Of a stretch of 64,000 nucleotides of DNA, positions 34,380 through 59,912 are shown in pieces. Origin of the DNA: Misgurnus anguillicaudatus. Its lineage: Eukaryota > Chordata > Actinopteri > Cypriniformes > Cobitidae. The position numbers were made by a program, and so were the translations under genes. Under the pieces are notes generated by a model. It did no database searches. It was not told the DNA's origin and worked only from the letters and a program-made list of their open reading frames with translations. The stretch spans positions 9,016,001-9,080,000 of the forward strand of contig NC_073346.2 of the NCBI RefSeq assembly GCF_027580225.2. Direction: 5' to 3'. The first letter of the stretch is position 1; the number at the start of each line of letters is the position of its first letter.

Positions 34380-34657
34380 GAGATTTGGGAAGGTACTTGC
34401 ATTTCTTATTTCTGGAAATCCCACAGACATCTCCAGACCCCCCTTTGGTCAGTGGACTGTGTCTGCTTCTGCCCAGCGTAGGAGAAAGACCGTCCACATT
34501 CACAGCTGTCCATCAACTGTTTACCATCTTTTATTTAAATCTAGATTTTTTTATTCGGTTAAACAGAATGTACAAAATTGTCTCACAAATTAACAATCAT
34601 CATCAGTGCCTAGAGTCGTAAGAGGATTTTCCAGAAGTGTTTAACATTACCCTGAAG
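34380..34657 (+). other. slc6a3: Predicted non-coding exon 1 (5' UTR) of slc6a3
   Basis: A good donor (ctgaag then gtaaga) lies at 34657/34658, preceded by non-repetitive sequence without a long reading frame. Human SLC6A3 also has a non-coding first exon with ATG in exon 2. The 5' edge is not defined by sequence, and no convincing TATA box was seen. Confidence 0.4.
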
Positions 34658-35645
34658 GTAAGATTTTTACTGTTTGTCATTTTTTGTGTTTGGTTGAAAT
34701 TTAGAATTGTAAAAGCTCAAAAGATGCTGGTTTTATGATTTTCTCATTGTGATTTGCAACCTGTTAATAGAGCAAAACAATTATTTTTCTCCTGCGCAGA
34801 ATCTGCTTTTTTATACTTGGCTTTGTTGCAGAATTTGTCTCAGAAGTATTTTTGAGCAATATGCTGCAATTTCTATTTGTTTCTTCTTTTTAAGTATTTT
34901 TTTTTTTTTAAATAAAATAATTTGCATGATATAGTTTATTTTATTCAATTTGAATGAAATAAACCAGATAAATGAATTATTTATTTATTATAACAATAAT
35001 TATTATTTTAATTTTTAATTTATTTTAATTTTATTTTAAATAAACTATTTAAAATACTTGGTATGGTATGCACTGTACAGTTCAAATGTGCATTTGTAAC
35101 GTAAAAAATTACATTTTTTAAGTATATCTAATGTAGTCAAGTAGATTTTTATACGTTTTCACCTTGAATAAATCTGATTATGTCTGAAACAATTTTTTTA
35201 AGGTTATCTGACGATTTTAAATGTTCTAGGGTTATGCTACTGGACTGTGGCATGAGCTTTGGATATAGCATATTTTATAGTACTTTAAATTTAGACTAAG
35301 TATGTATAATGATTTATACATGTGAAATTTATTTATAGATTTTTTTATTGAATCTGAATACATTTCCTTTGTCACTTTGATCTATGGATTTTCCATCTTT
35401 ACAGAGACATTTTATTTTATTAAATTTGGGACCCCCAGATTTACCAACAGCTTTTATATATTAGTTAAAATAAACATTATATTACATTTAGTAAGACCGT
35501 TGGTAGGCATGTTTGATTTCAGGTGTCTGTTCTATGATGATGCCAATTTTGGTTGCTCAATTATCAACATGGCTGAATTGCTCCTCCCTCCCTCCGTCTC
35601 TCTTTATCCCCCTCTCCATCCATCATTCCTCTCTCATCTTGTCAG
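34658..35645. other. slc6a3 intron 1 (predicted)
   Basis: Very AT-rich around 34860-35060. It ends in a pyrimidine-rich acceptor tract at 35580-35645. No repeat with defined ends was recognised. Confidence 0.4.
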
Positions 35646-35706
35646 AGAGGCTTCTGTATCTACAAACAGAGGTCCTCTCTCCATCCTCTGCCTTGCCCGG
35701 CGACCC

Positions 35707-49715
<14,009 letters not shown>

Positions 49716-50090
49716 GCGGCCCTCTGGATCGAAACTGAGACGGCAAGAGACAAACTGAACTCCGTAAGGACGACGAGTGTCAGCGCCAAAAGAACCGTAT
49801 TACTAGTTGTTTCTTTCTCGCGTAATCGGACGTGTGGCTGTATCGTGACTTTGATCACAATGTGGTTGACATTTGTCAATATCAGTTTTACTCTTTATAT
49901 ACGATGACTGTTATGATGGCCAATGTTGACTGTTTGCTAGTTAAACCTTTTTGTGATCAGAGTACAACTGAGCTTTATTGATAAATGTTATTGAAGTGTC
50001 AAATGCTGTATAAAATTAATCCTTAGAAATACTTTAAAATGTAGAGATGTGTAAATAGTGCTATTACAAAAATAAATCTATCCTATTTGT
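49716..50090 (+). other. slc6a3: slc6a3 3' UTR (short form)
   Basis: Unique-looking sequence follows the stop and runs to an AATAAA at 50071-50076, followed by a GT-rich stretch (tgtgtgtgag). This gives a 3' UTR of about 375 bases. Longer forms cannot be excluded. Confidence 0.5.
50071..50076 (+). promoter_or_regulatory. Candidate poly(A) signal of slc6a3
   Basis: AATAAA 356 bases after the stop codon, with a GT-rich element about 15 bases further on. It is the best placed of the signals downstream; another AATAAA lies at 51341, beyond a transposon. Confidence 0.5.
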
Positions 50091-50485
50091 GTGTGAGCAG
50101 TGCAAATACCTTACAAATGTACAGTGACATTCGGTTGATCTCAACAAATCTGTTATAGTTAATGCTTACTTATATTTTATATATGCACACTATCTTTACC
50201 TCTCGTTACTATGATTGTAATAAGGTTATTTGAATCAGTATTTAGAAGCAGTTGCTCTGTTTTTATAGAAACACTTTGAGACCGATCTATGGGCTACAAA
50301 AAAAAAAACATTACTTTTGTGAGGTACAGTATTTGCATATTTATTATTTGTTTTTAATCCATGCATTGGTAATCTTCCATAAATGAACAAGATATAGACC
50401 CATTTATGAATGTTGTCACTCACAGGTGTATTACTAAAATCCTGCATTTTATTTTCATTAAAAATTTATTAGGATTATTTTGCAG

Positions 50486-51264
50486 TTTTTTGCAGACGCT
50501 AGGACACATTTCTCAAGACTTAGGTCACTTTTGCAAAACTCTTCACACAACAAACTTTTAGCTTGGCAAAGCAGTTCATTTCACATTCAAAATGCACTAC
50601 AACTACCAAAACACTTTATTCAGGTCTCAAATCAACTCATTCTTCCAGAACACTAGCAAAGGTTGACAGCCCACAAAACAATGACCTAAAAAACACTAAC
50701 AACATGTAGCATTATACAATGTTTTCTCTGTTTATAATTCACTGCAATATATGTTACTGGAATGAATCAGACATGATGCAGAATTCTTCAATATTTTATG
50801 TAGTTTATTTTTAGTTTTTTGCACTCCAAGTAATTCCAACATACAAGAATTTGTATACACACCATCCACTGATACAGATACAATAGTAATGCTAATCTAC
50901 TCTTCTCCATTTGGCCAATTGTTTTTATAGCATTTAATTTTAAGATATATAGCAAATAAGAAATATAGCAAATTGCTGTCTTATTCAGTTGTGTATTATG
51001 TTATTGTTTTGAACATATGTTTAAGAGTTTTGAAAACAGTATGTAAGCATGTGCAAATTGGACTTTATGTATAAAGAGTTTTGGCAGTTGCTGTGTCTGA
51101 TTGAGAAAATAATTCATGAAATTTGAGAGATGTAGTCATTGAATGAATTTTGTGCCAAAGCAATGATAATTGATCCTTTAGACTTCTGCTGTGTTCACTG
51201 TGTGAGGAGTTTTGCGGGAGTGACCTGGGTGTTGAGAGGTGTGTCCTAGCGTCTGTAAAAAAAT
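50486..51264. mobile_element. GCAGACGCTAGGACACA TIR element
   Basis: The left arm ttttttgcagacgctaggac and onward through cttaggtcac is inverse to the right arm gtgacctgggtgttgagagg through cctagcgtctgtaaaaaaat, giving about 40 imperfect bases. No transposase. It begins about 770 bases after the slc6a3 stop. Confidence 0.75.
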
Positions 51265-51685
51265 GTAATGGTATCATGCAGAGTCCCTAAATGAAAAGTT
51301 TTGAGTGCCTGCTGCAATTTGTCATCTACTGAAATATATCAATAAAGAGTGTTTATGTAAAATGTTTGTATTTATTTATTGTAAATAACAATATTTGCAC
51401 AGTCAATTTAACATTCCTGGATGTGTGAAAGTTTGTATTAGCATGTGACATTTATAAAATGGCAAAACAATATGCAGTAATAGATATAAAAAGTTTTAAT
51501 TAAAATTTTAAAATAGAAACAGAAACTATGTGAAACTCAAAATGAAAACATTTGAAGTCATTAGATTATTTCTTGCTGTTGGTAAAGTAAGAGGAGGTCA
51601 CACAAAATAATTTAGCTTATATTTTTTTATTCTTTATATTTATTACATTGTCCGTGTTACATTGCAAGGTTCAATAATGGTTACT
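51265..51685. other. Intergenic stretch, nothing recognised
   Basis: It contains an isolated AATAAA at 51341 but no supported gene or repeat ends. Confidence 0.35.
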
Positions 51686-52075
51686 ACCCTGGACCACAAA
51701 ATCAATCATAAGTAGCATGAGTACATTTGGAGCAATAGCCAACAATATGGGTCAAAATTATTGATTTTTTTATGCCAAAAATCATTACGATTTAAAAGAC
51801 AGACTATGTTCAATGAACATATTTAGTAAATTTCCTACCATAAATATATACACATTTTTGTATCATTATTAATTTATCAATGTGTTGCTAAGGACTTAAT
51901 TTGGACAACTTTAAAGGAGATTTAATCAATATTTAGTTTTTCTTTTTTTTGCACCCTCAGATAGTTGTATGTCTACAAATATTGTCCTGACAACATCAAT
52001 GAAAAGCTTTGTAAGCTTTTAGATGATAAATAAATCTAAAAAAAAATCCATTGTGACTGGTTTTGTGATCCAGGG
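51686..52075. mobile_element. CCCTGGACCACAAAA element, copy 2
   Basis: accctggaccacaaaatca and the inverse ttttgtgatccagggt mark the ends. It is the uninterrupted counterpart of 33325-33755. Confidence 0.75.
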
Positions 52076-52790
52076 TTGCAATTACTAAATTAAACGTTTA
52101 AGCATGCCACATCATTAATCCCAATTCAATAATTTCATCACAGTCTAGAGCTCTGTTTAACATTTTTTTTTTATCTTCAACATTTACTGAACTACTATAC
52201 AGCTAACATGTATGTAATGTGTATTCAGTTTGTTATGTTACTTTATGCACATTTTCTTTGAGAAGCCCATTACTGATGTATTGCTGACCAGCACATGATA
52301 GTTACTAACTGCTTAATTAAATTCACCAGCAAAGTTTACTTTACTCAAGAGATTCTGGTTGACAATTTCTCCCTGCGTTATATTGCTCCACCAGCTACTG
52401 TAGACCCACATCAAGCCAGCATAAACCTGCCTTGACCCGCAAAGAAATCATATGTGAGTTAGGATTATAGTTGTCTGTGCAGTCAAATGATTGTATTCTG
52501 CACCATGCTGTGTTGAATGACTGTACAGCAATTTATCTAAATGTACCTATCTATCTATAAACATATCAGTGTATATAATAAGAACGTTGCATGCAGTGTA
52601 CATTTGTGTGAAATTGCATATTATTCAGATTGTGAATACTAATCTAATCTAAGTGAGATTAGATTACAGTAATGTAAGAATAAGAGCTTGTTTAGTGGTA
52701 CCTTGTTGTGGCGTCAAATAATTTGGACATAATAATAAAATGCTTTCATCAAAATGTACAATGTCAGATAAAATTGTCCTTATAACTGAC
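52076..52790. other. Intergenic stretch, nothing recognised
   Basis: AT-rich. No coding, RNA or repeat feature could be supported. Confidence 0.35.
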
Positions 52791-52920
52791 ACTGGGGCAA
52801 TATACTTTAAAGGGGTCATATTTTGTTCTTGTTTACATTTTCTAGGTTGATAGAAGCACTGGGGACCCAATTATAGCACTTAAACATGAAAAAGTCAGAT
52901 TTTCATGATATGTTCCCTCT
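52791..52920. mobile_element. Half copy of the AAAGGGGACAT MITE
   Basis: The run from taaaggggtcatattttgtt through tctaggttgatagaagcact to tcatgatatgttccct matches the right part of 54690-54819 and the inverse of 41738-41840. Confidence 0.6.
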
Positions 52921-53307
52921 AACTAAAACCCCACTCCTAACTCCACCCATAAAACATACGAATGATGTTTAAATTCATACGATTAAGCCACCTCGTAAAA
53001 TACTTAGAATCTGCCGTAAGCTTGTGTTGGGATTACCTAAAAATAATTATTAACAGTATTATTAAAGGGGACATTTAAAAAAAACTTTTTTAAGATGTAA
53101 AATAAGTCTTTGGTGTCCCCTGAGTGCGTATGTGAAGTTTTAGCTCAAAATACCCCACGGATAATTTTATATCACATGATAAAATTGCCACTTTGAAGGT
53201 GCAAGCAAAAGTGTGCTGTTTTTGGGTGTGTCCTTTTAAATGCAAATGAGCTGATGAAATGCAAACACTGATCGCCATAATAGTGGTTTGTTGAAATTAA
53301 AACTTAA

Positions 53308-53309
<2 letters not shown>

Positions 53310-53359
<50 letters not shown>
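53310..53359. repeat. (TC)25 microsatellite
   Basis: An uninterrupted dinucleotide run of about 50 bases, 10 bases before the hAT element. Confidence 0.95.
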
Positions 53360-53362
<3 letters not shown>

Positions 53363-53369
53363 CTTAATG

Positions 53370-54530
53370 CAGGGCTCGAAATTGCGACCGAAATTGAATC
53401 TGTGCGACCTTAAAATATATTTGGGAGCATTTGTGTGACTGCCCATTTTGTTGTGACGTGAGTTGATTGTGATCCTGCGTGCTGGCGCTGTCCCAGGTTC
53501 AGTGTTCTCTCCAACAATACATAACCAATCAAATTTCACCATTAAATTCTTGCGTTTAATGATGAAGACCGCAGATTGGCTAATATGAGCGTCAGTCATT
53601 CCTTGTTGCCGTGAAGCGCGGAAATGTGAAAAGACGAACGCGTCGCGAGCATGACGAGAGCGAGCCGATTACAGCCAAGGTTATTACTGTATATTTTGAC
53701 GACGATCCGGATTCAAATGTAACTCCACCACCGGAAAATACGAGTTGACGTTAAACCTTTCAGAGAGAGTGGCTTAAAGATTTCGAGTGTCTCCGCTATG
53801 AAAATGTAACTTACTGTATTTACTGTAAATCCTGTAAAACGGCGTTAATGGCGGAATTTTAAGCGCCAGACTTACCTTGCTTAAACATGGCGAAAGTGCC
53901 AAAAACACAAGACGTGTCATGACAAATGTGTTTATTATTGATGGAGACACCGACCTGTCTGTCAAAGTGTGTTTGATGGTGTATGTGCGCATGCGCTGGT
54001 GAATGGACATCTGACAAACATCCTTGTGGTCCATGTTGCTGTGGAATACGACAATGCTGATGGTATGTTTTTATTGTATTTTTTAAAACATTGCCTATTT
54101 AGTAGTAAAAGCATCCTGGTAATGCAGTTATCAATACCAATATATATTAGCCTTCTATATTAGGGTCACTTTTGTAATGTCACAATTAATCAGTGTTTTA
54201 CGTGTAATCTTAATCATGTTACCTGTAATTGTTAAATTATTATTGCTGCTATACTATTTCAACAGCATGTGGGTATTAATTAAGGAATTTATGCAGCAAA
54301 AAATAAAATAAAATAAAATTGAAGACCAACTTTTAAATGCTGGCCATAAGACGTGTAAAGCCCGGTGGTGGTGTTTTATTTTTAATAAAATAAATCTATT
54401 AACATTTACATTGTAGTTGTGGTGCTTTTTAATTTTTGGATGGATGCGCCTAAATTTTTGCTGGTGCTCCTAACTCTTTAAAGTTGGGAGCACCAGTGCT
54501 ACCAAATAAAAAAGTTAATTTTGAGCCCTG
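53370..54530 (+). mobile_element. hAT element (CAGGGCTCGAAATT) with perfect TSD and transposase remnant
   Basis: The ends cagggctcgaaatt and aattttgagccctg are inverted. The flanks acttaatg (53362-53369 and 54531-54538) are a perfect 8-bp duplication. It retains a short coding remnant at 53758-53862. Confidence 0.88.
53758..53862 (+). pseudogene. hAT transposase TTF-type zinc-finger remnant
   Basis: The frame reads FQREWLKDFECLRYENVTYC then IYCKSCKTALMAEF and stops. The W-L-K-x-F...Y...C-x2-C arrangement resembles the N-terminal TTF-type zinc finger of hAT transposases. The preceding frame (DDDPDSNVTPPPENTS) ends in a stop, so the gene is broken. Family assignment is by eye. Confidence 0.6.
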
Positions 54531-55152
54531 ACTTAATGGCAGTGCCATGGGATATTGCAGATTTAAGGGGCGATTTTATTATAATAAGATCGCCTTTTGA
54601 CATCACAAGGGGAGCCACATTTCAATGACTTATTTTTTGCATGCTTTCTGAAATGGTTTACCAAAACTTTATTTTTAAAATAAGTTACTGGGTTGATCTT
54701 TTTCACATTTTCTAGGTTAATAGAAGCACTGTAGACCCAATTATAGCTTAAACTTATACAACTATAGCTTATAACTTAAACATGGAAAACGTTTGATTTT
54801 CATGAGATGTCCCCTTTAAAGCAACACTATATAGTTTTTTTTAACCTTTAAATAATGTCTCTAAAATTATTTCAGTGATAGAACAACTTTTAACTGGATA
54901 AATTGTACTGTTGCTCCAAACCTGAGCAGCCTCCTAGCTGCTACAAGCACACTCTGAAAGTGGTGGTGGACGGTAGGAAACACAGCCCCGCCCCTCCCCC
55001 TGCCTGCAGAAGAGTGTTTGATACCAGGCACTGTTGCGCTTTTCAACCACATAGGGGAGCTGTAAGTCATTTTTACATGGAAACTACATAGTGCTGCTTT
55101 AAAAAGGCCTTGATATGTACCATATAGGTACAGACATGTAAACATTTGGCAC

Positions 55153-55603
55153 CAGTGGCGGCCGGTGACTTCTCTTCTGAGGGGCACAAATTCAAAATAT
55201 GTGTTCAGGGTGTCATGTGTGTTGCTCATCATTTTAAAATATGTGTTTGTTGAGTCATGCTAACCATGTGCATTATGCCTCATGTCAAAATACAGGCCTG
55301 CTGCAAACGCATCGAAAGGATTTATGATTCACAAAATACTCGCAAGACACTAACTTAACACTAAACTCTGATTTCACATAAGAGGCAAACGCGAGCGTCT
55401 CTTTTATAATAAACCCTGTAGTCGCATCTGCAGCATGCTCATATTTTGCCATCACACACACAGTAGTTTACATGCGCCGAACGCATATTTTGAAATGATG
55501 AGCCAGGCATATGACATGCTACATACATGTTGTGACGAGCTTTGCATCGTGAAAAAAAAAACTTAAAAAAGACCCTCAAAAAAGAAGTCACTGGCTGCCA
55601 CTG
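55153..55603. mobile_element. CAGTGGCGGCC hAT-type element, copy 2
   Basis: cagtggcggccggtgact and agtcactggctgccactg are inverted ends. The flanks tttggcac and tttggttc match at 6 of 8. The interior matches 37535-38011 in the same orientation. Confidence 0.72.
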
Positions 55604-55650
55604 TTTGGTTCAAATATACAGTATACCTTTGAGATACTAATATGAACATA

Positions 55651-55952
55651 AAGGGGGTTGCACACCGCGCCGTTCTATGAGTATACGCACACTGGCACCG
55701 ACAGGTGCCGCCTGTCTGCGGCACCCAGCTTTGACTCAGGAAGTTGCTCAAATCATTGTCGCGCCACTCACATAGTTTAACATTAAATAACATCATATTT
55801 GTCCCAAATCATTAACAATTAACATTGGCTGCTAACGTATATTTAGCATTTTGAAGTATACGCTATCTGACTAAGCTCGCGCTATTTAATGTGCACTTCC
55901 GGTGTACGATACCTCCGCGTTGTCCTAGACGCGACTCGACGCGACGCTGAGC
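55651..55952. mobile_element. AAGGGGGTTGCACACC element, truncated copy
   Basis: Reverse-orientation relative of 28547-28919 (shared ctcaaatc, gcgccactcacatagttt and gtgcacttc segments as inverse). The far end is missing after gcgacgctgagc. Confidence 0.65.
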
Positions 55953-57060
55953 TTTTTGAAGGGTAATGCCCCAGAGACATTTTTTTATGACAGTGTTTAA
56001 TTATTTTTGAGTGTGACCTGTTTATTAAGAAACATTCTTGATACTACACAGTAGGCAAAATCATGCGGGTCAAGCTTTTTAATTCATTTGTCTTTACAGA
56101 AACTACAGACTCAAGCTTTCTGTTCTTTTAGCCGGCACAATTTCAAAAAACATTTTGTCAGTCAATAAACCATCAGACAGAAAGGTCAGATTATTTTATA
56201 ACAAATCATCTAGCACTTAATAAACGGTAAAACCAGAGGTCTCTGTGACCTTATAGGTAAATAATTGTTTTGGCCTTTTTCAAGATGACTGGTGTGTTCC
56301 TGAATCCTGCCTGTTCATTATGTACAACAGCTTCAATCTGAAGAGCGTTTCTCAGCCGAGGACGACCGGTCAGAGACAAACACCTGAGCACAGATGGGAA
56401 AGTCTGATCGCTTCAGAGGTGTAGAACAGGCAAAGCTTCATATTAGCTAAATAAATGAGCTGATTTAGGCAAGAAAATGACAAACTAATGGTCATTGATT
56501 GAAAATGATCATCGGCTGCTGACACTTATGAGACAAATTGGCACAATTGTGACCATCTGCAGCACATAAACCATTCAAACAGGTCCCATCAGCTGGAAAG
56601 GGAAGGACTGGTCATGGTATTATACTGTACATAGGTCATTCCTGATTTTCACTACACTTTTTAACAAATGAACAGATTTGTGTTGTAATTGCAGCAATTA
56701 TTTCTAGAAAATCATAAAATTTCATTAATCATTTCATTAAACAGAACAAGATTTTAGAGTGAGACAAGAATAACACAAAACATTCAATGTTTAATACCTA
56801 ATAATGTTCGTGCTATTTTTATCCATTTATTACCTATGTTGTTATAAAAGAAAACTTACATGCAAGGCGTGATTGACTTTACTTCCGAGTGAAACAGAAT
56901 AGAGGGTATGCATGTGATGTCACCTTCTACGAAAGTGCCTGCGGTTACTCCCACTGAGTGGCAAAAAGTCAGCGCGGCAGAATTTGTGTACAGTGTGAAA
57001 TCAGTGAAAACCGAGGGACAACCCTCTGATCTCTTTGATGAAGCCAATATGGAAGTGATT
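55953..57060. other. Downstream region, unique-looking core 56090-56660
   Basis: No transposon ends or coding similarity were recognised. 56280-56620 has balanced composition, unlike the AT-rich repeats beside it. No function can be assigned. Confidence 0.3.
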
Positions 57061-58085
57061 TAAACTGCAATTCATCGACTGGCCACTAGAGACAGGCTCC
57101 AAAAGGGAGCCTGAAACTCGCCTGAAACTCGCCTGAAAAGTCCGCTCCCCTTCTCACTCTCATAATGGGAGAGGGAGGGTGTTACTGCGCCGAGTGGAAG
57201 TACTCCCAAAAGTGCTATTACGCCATAAAATATAGTTCCTCTTTTAAATCCGCTTAGAAAAGCGCTACGTTTTATTTTGTACCACCAAACTTGCTCGTAT
57301 AACTACTCGTCTTAAATAGGAAAAACGTTGATGTGTTTGGTCACTTCTAACTTTATCTCTAAATGGTACCATTGAATGAATGGGGCTAAGCTAAATGCTA
57401 TCGAAGCGTCGCAGCATGCTCCAGCGCTTACGTGCACGCACACAGATGATAGAGGGATGTATCAACAATTCTTAGTTAAGGTAATAACATATTTTAATAT
57501 TGAAAATGAGTAGACTATTCCTTTAAGCTTTGTCGTCAGCAAGTCTTTTCCCATCGTGCTTTTTGTCAATGCAGTCAGTGGAGAGCAACTGTGCCCGACT
57601 GCAGAATCGGGTGAGCCCACCTCGCCATCGTGAGTTTTTGGCACATGTCAGCATTACATCAGAGCAAGTTGGACATAACTTGGACACTTTTCTAACCGGC
57701 ATGCATCTAGAGGCGATTACCGATATCGATTCTGCATAGAATTTACTCATCTAAAACGAGCCTACACGAGGAAAATAGTGGGCGTGGCTTGTGTTTTCCA
57801 CTGTGCTGTGATTGGATATAGAAAAGTAAGCCTTTCGTTCCGAAATTAAACTGAAATTAGACTGACAGTTGATGGGGGCGGAGTTAACGGGTGCTCCCGC
57901 CCAAGCCATCTAGCTGACATCATCATCAGCGACTGATCAACACAAGAGGGTGGAAGTACATTTTCTGATTGTGATTGAAGTTTATGAGGGCATAAAAAGA
58001 GTAACACAGATAAATTGTTTAAAATAAACACTGCAGTATTCCATAAAAAATAAGAATGGTCATTTTTTATTTCATTGGGACTTTA
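57061..58085. repeat. Probable dispersed repeats
   Basis: Segments such as gactggccactagagacagg, ctctcataatgggagaggga and gattgggcggagtt-like motifs are typical of moderately repeated cyprinid sequence. No ends could be set and no other copy lies in the window. Confidence 0.35.
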
Positions 58086-59195
58086 AGGATACTGTATTTC
58101 GTCATTTATATCTTCTAAAGCTATTGAGGACAGATTTGTTTGTTATTATTCACTAACAATCTCTTCTACTACACCTTTTGTGCTCCAGTTAAAGCCGTGT
58201 GGGTTTAAGCACAGATAATAGATGAAAAAAGATTGAGTACTTCTATTAGTATGAAAAGGGAACAATGCAACACTCAATATGGTGCTCTGATGGTGGATGT
58301 CCTGCCCTCCAGTTTAAAGAACCAATTAATAAAGACTAATGATTCTATGGGGGAGGGGCTCTGTACAGAGGCACGCTTGACAACCTGTGCGCATGTGCAG
58401 TAAGTAATTGAAACAACCTCGAATAAAGATGAGCTTAAGAAACAAAAGTGATGATGTCAGTGATGTCAAGTTTAATTGTTGGTTGAAAATCATTGAATGA
58501 ATTTAGCACGCAATTTTGCAAGTATCTGTCTTTTCCTACTCATGTACCCTAGATGGGACTTTAGTCTCGCATGACTGAAAAAAAATATATGTTTTTAATG
58601 AAAATGTGAATTACATTTGGTGGTCCAAATGTTTCCATGAGTCGTTGTAAGATACTGTTTGCCACATTTGTGCAAGTAATACTGCAATTATTTATAATAA
58701 CCTATTAGATTATGGGATAAAAACAGATCATTTTATACAGTAAATGAGTTACAAATACACCAGATTTATCAAACATCTATTGAAGGTTAGTGTGTGCTGA
58801 CTGTTCTCTCTGATAGTGTTGTCTCAGCACTTGTGCTGTCAAAGTGCTCCAATTATGAAGCACTTTCTGCTACACAAGGACACGGTGTAAACGCAGCTAT
58901 TACTACAACCAATAAACAACAGCAATTACATGTAATTTCATGTCATGCTGCAGTGGTTGAAACTAAAAGCATATTTGCAAATGACAAAAACAAGAGCGAA
59001 GGCCCCACCTCCCACTTTCACTATCATTGATACACAAACAGATTCATATTATCATTACTATTTGTCTATTAGTGGGAATACAAGTGCATATCATTTTAAC
59101 ATGGTAGCACTTCAGAGCATTTACACAATGGATGTGTCCAATCATAGTCTACAGGTTATTATGATTTATGAATGACTGCATGCATATACAGGTGT
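58086..59195. other. Intergenic stretch, nothing recognised
   Basis: Two short open frames at 58794-59175 resemble no known protein. No repeat structure was seen. Confidence 0.3.
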
Positions 59196-59199
59196 GTTT

Positions 59200-59870
59200 A
59201 AAATGATTTATACCCAGGCCAAAATTTTAGTTATAGTAATTTTTAATTTGGTAAATGGGAAACTTCTGCCTGTAAATGACACACAAAAGACTGTAAGACA
59301 TTTTGCACCAGACAGCTATTTTTCATTATTTTACATTTCGACAAAATGTCCAAAACGACAACGACTATCTTAATGCCAAATTTCTCAGGAAATGCAATCT
59401 TCTGCACCATTTTAAATTCTGCTTACTTGGAGTATTTTAACTTGTATTTTAACTATAAGATTCTGTAGCAAAACATCAGACAGTATGCAGAAAAACTTGA
59501 ACTGGGCAGTGGGCATGCAGTAAAACAAGATAACATTCCAAAGCACACAGCAAAAGTGGTCAAGAAATGATTGGCAGAGCAAAAATATCAATGCTTTGGA
59601 GTGTACAAGACAGAGTCCAGACCTCTCAATTAATAATTTGTGGAGAGAACTGAAATCCAAAGTGATAAGGAAGCCTTCCAACTTCAAGGATCTGGAGATC
59701 TGCAAAAGAAAAGTGGTCCAAAATCCTAGTGGAAATGTGCAAAAACCTTGTCACCAATTATAAAAACTGTTTAACAGCTGTGATAAAAAGTAAATTGATT
59801 ATTGAGAAAGGGTATTTTAATAATTTTGGACACGGGACATTTTTGTCAAAATGCAAATAAAAGAAAAAAT
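59200..59870 (+). pseudogene. Tc1-like transposon remnant, C-terminal transposase
   Basis: 59527 onward reads QDNIPKHTAKVVKK, stop, LAEQKYQCFGVYKTESRPLN, stop, then recognisable WRELK and CKNLVTNYKNCLTAVIKSK pieces. This is the order of the DDE C-terminal part of Tc1 transposases. Multiple stops and frame changes show decay. It is unrelated in sequence to the Tc1 copy at 29759-32095. Confidence 0.7.
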
Positions 59871-59912
59871 AGCTAATATTTTTCATTAATATAATATCTC
59901 TAACACAGTGGC

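Larger units (their letters stand above)
53063..54819. mobile_element. AAAGGGGACAT MITE interrupted by a hAT
   Basis: The left end attaaaggggacattt and right end gagatgtcccctttaa belong to the family at 41738-42153. A (TC)n tract and the hAT at 53370-54530 sit between its halves. Confidence 0.7.

Noticed and set aside
53297..53599. Minus-strand frame with long Arg-Glu repeats
   Set aside because: The repeat is the translation of the (TC)n microsatellite; no protein family is supported.
54867..55232. A 121-codon minus-strand frame
   Set aside because: No recognisable domain, and it crosses into a hAT element end at 55153. Treated as chance.
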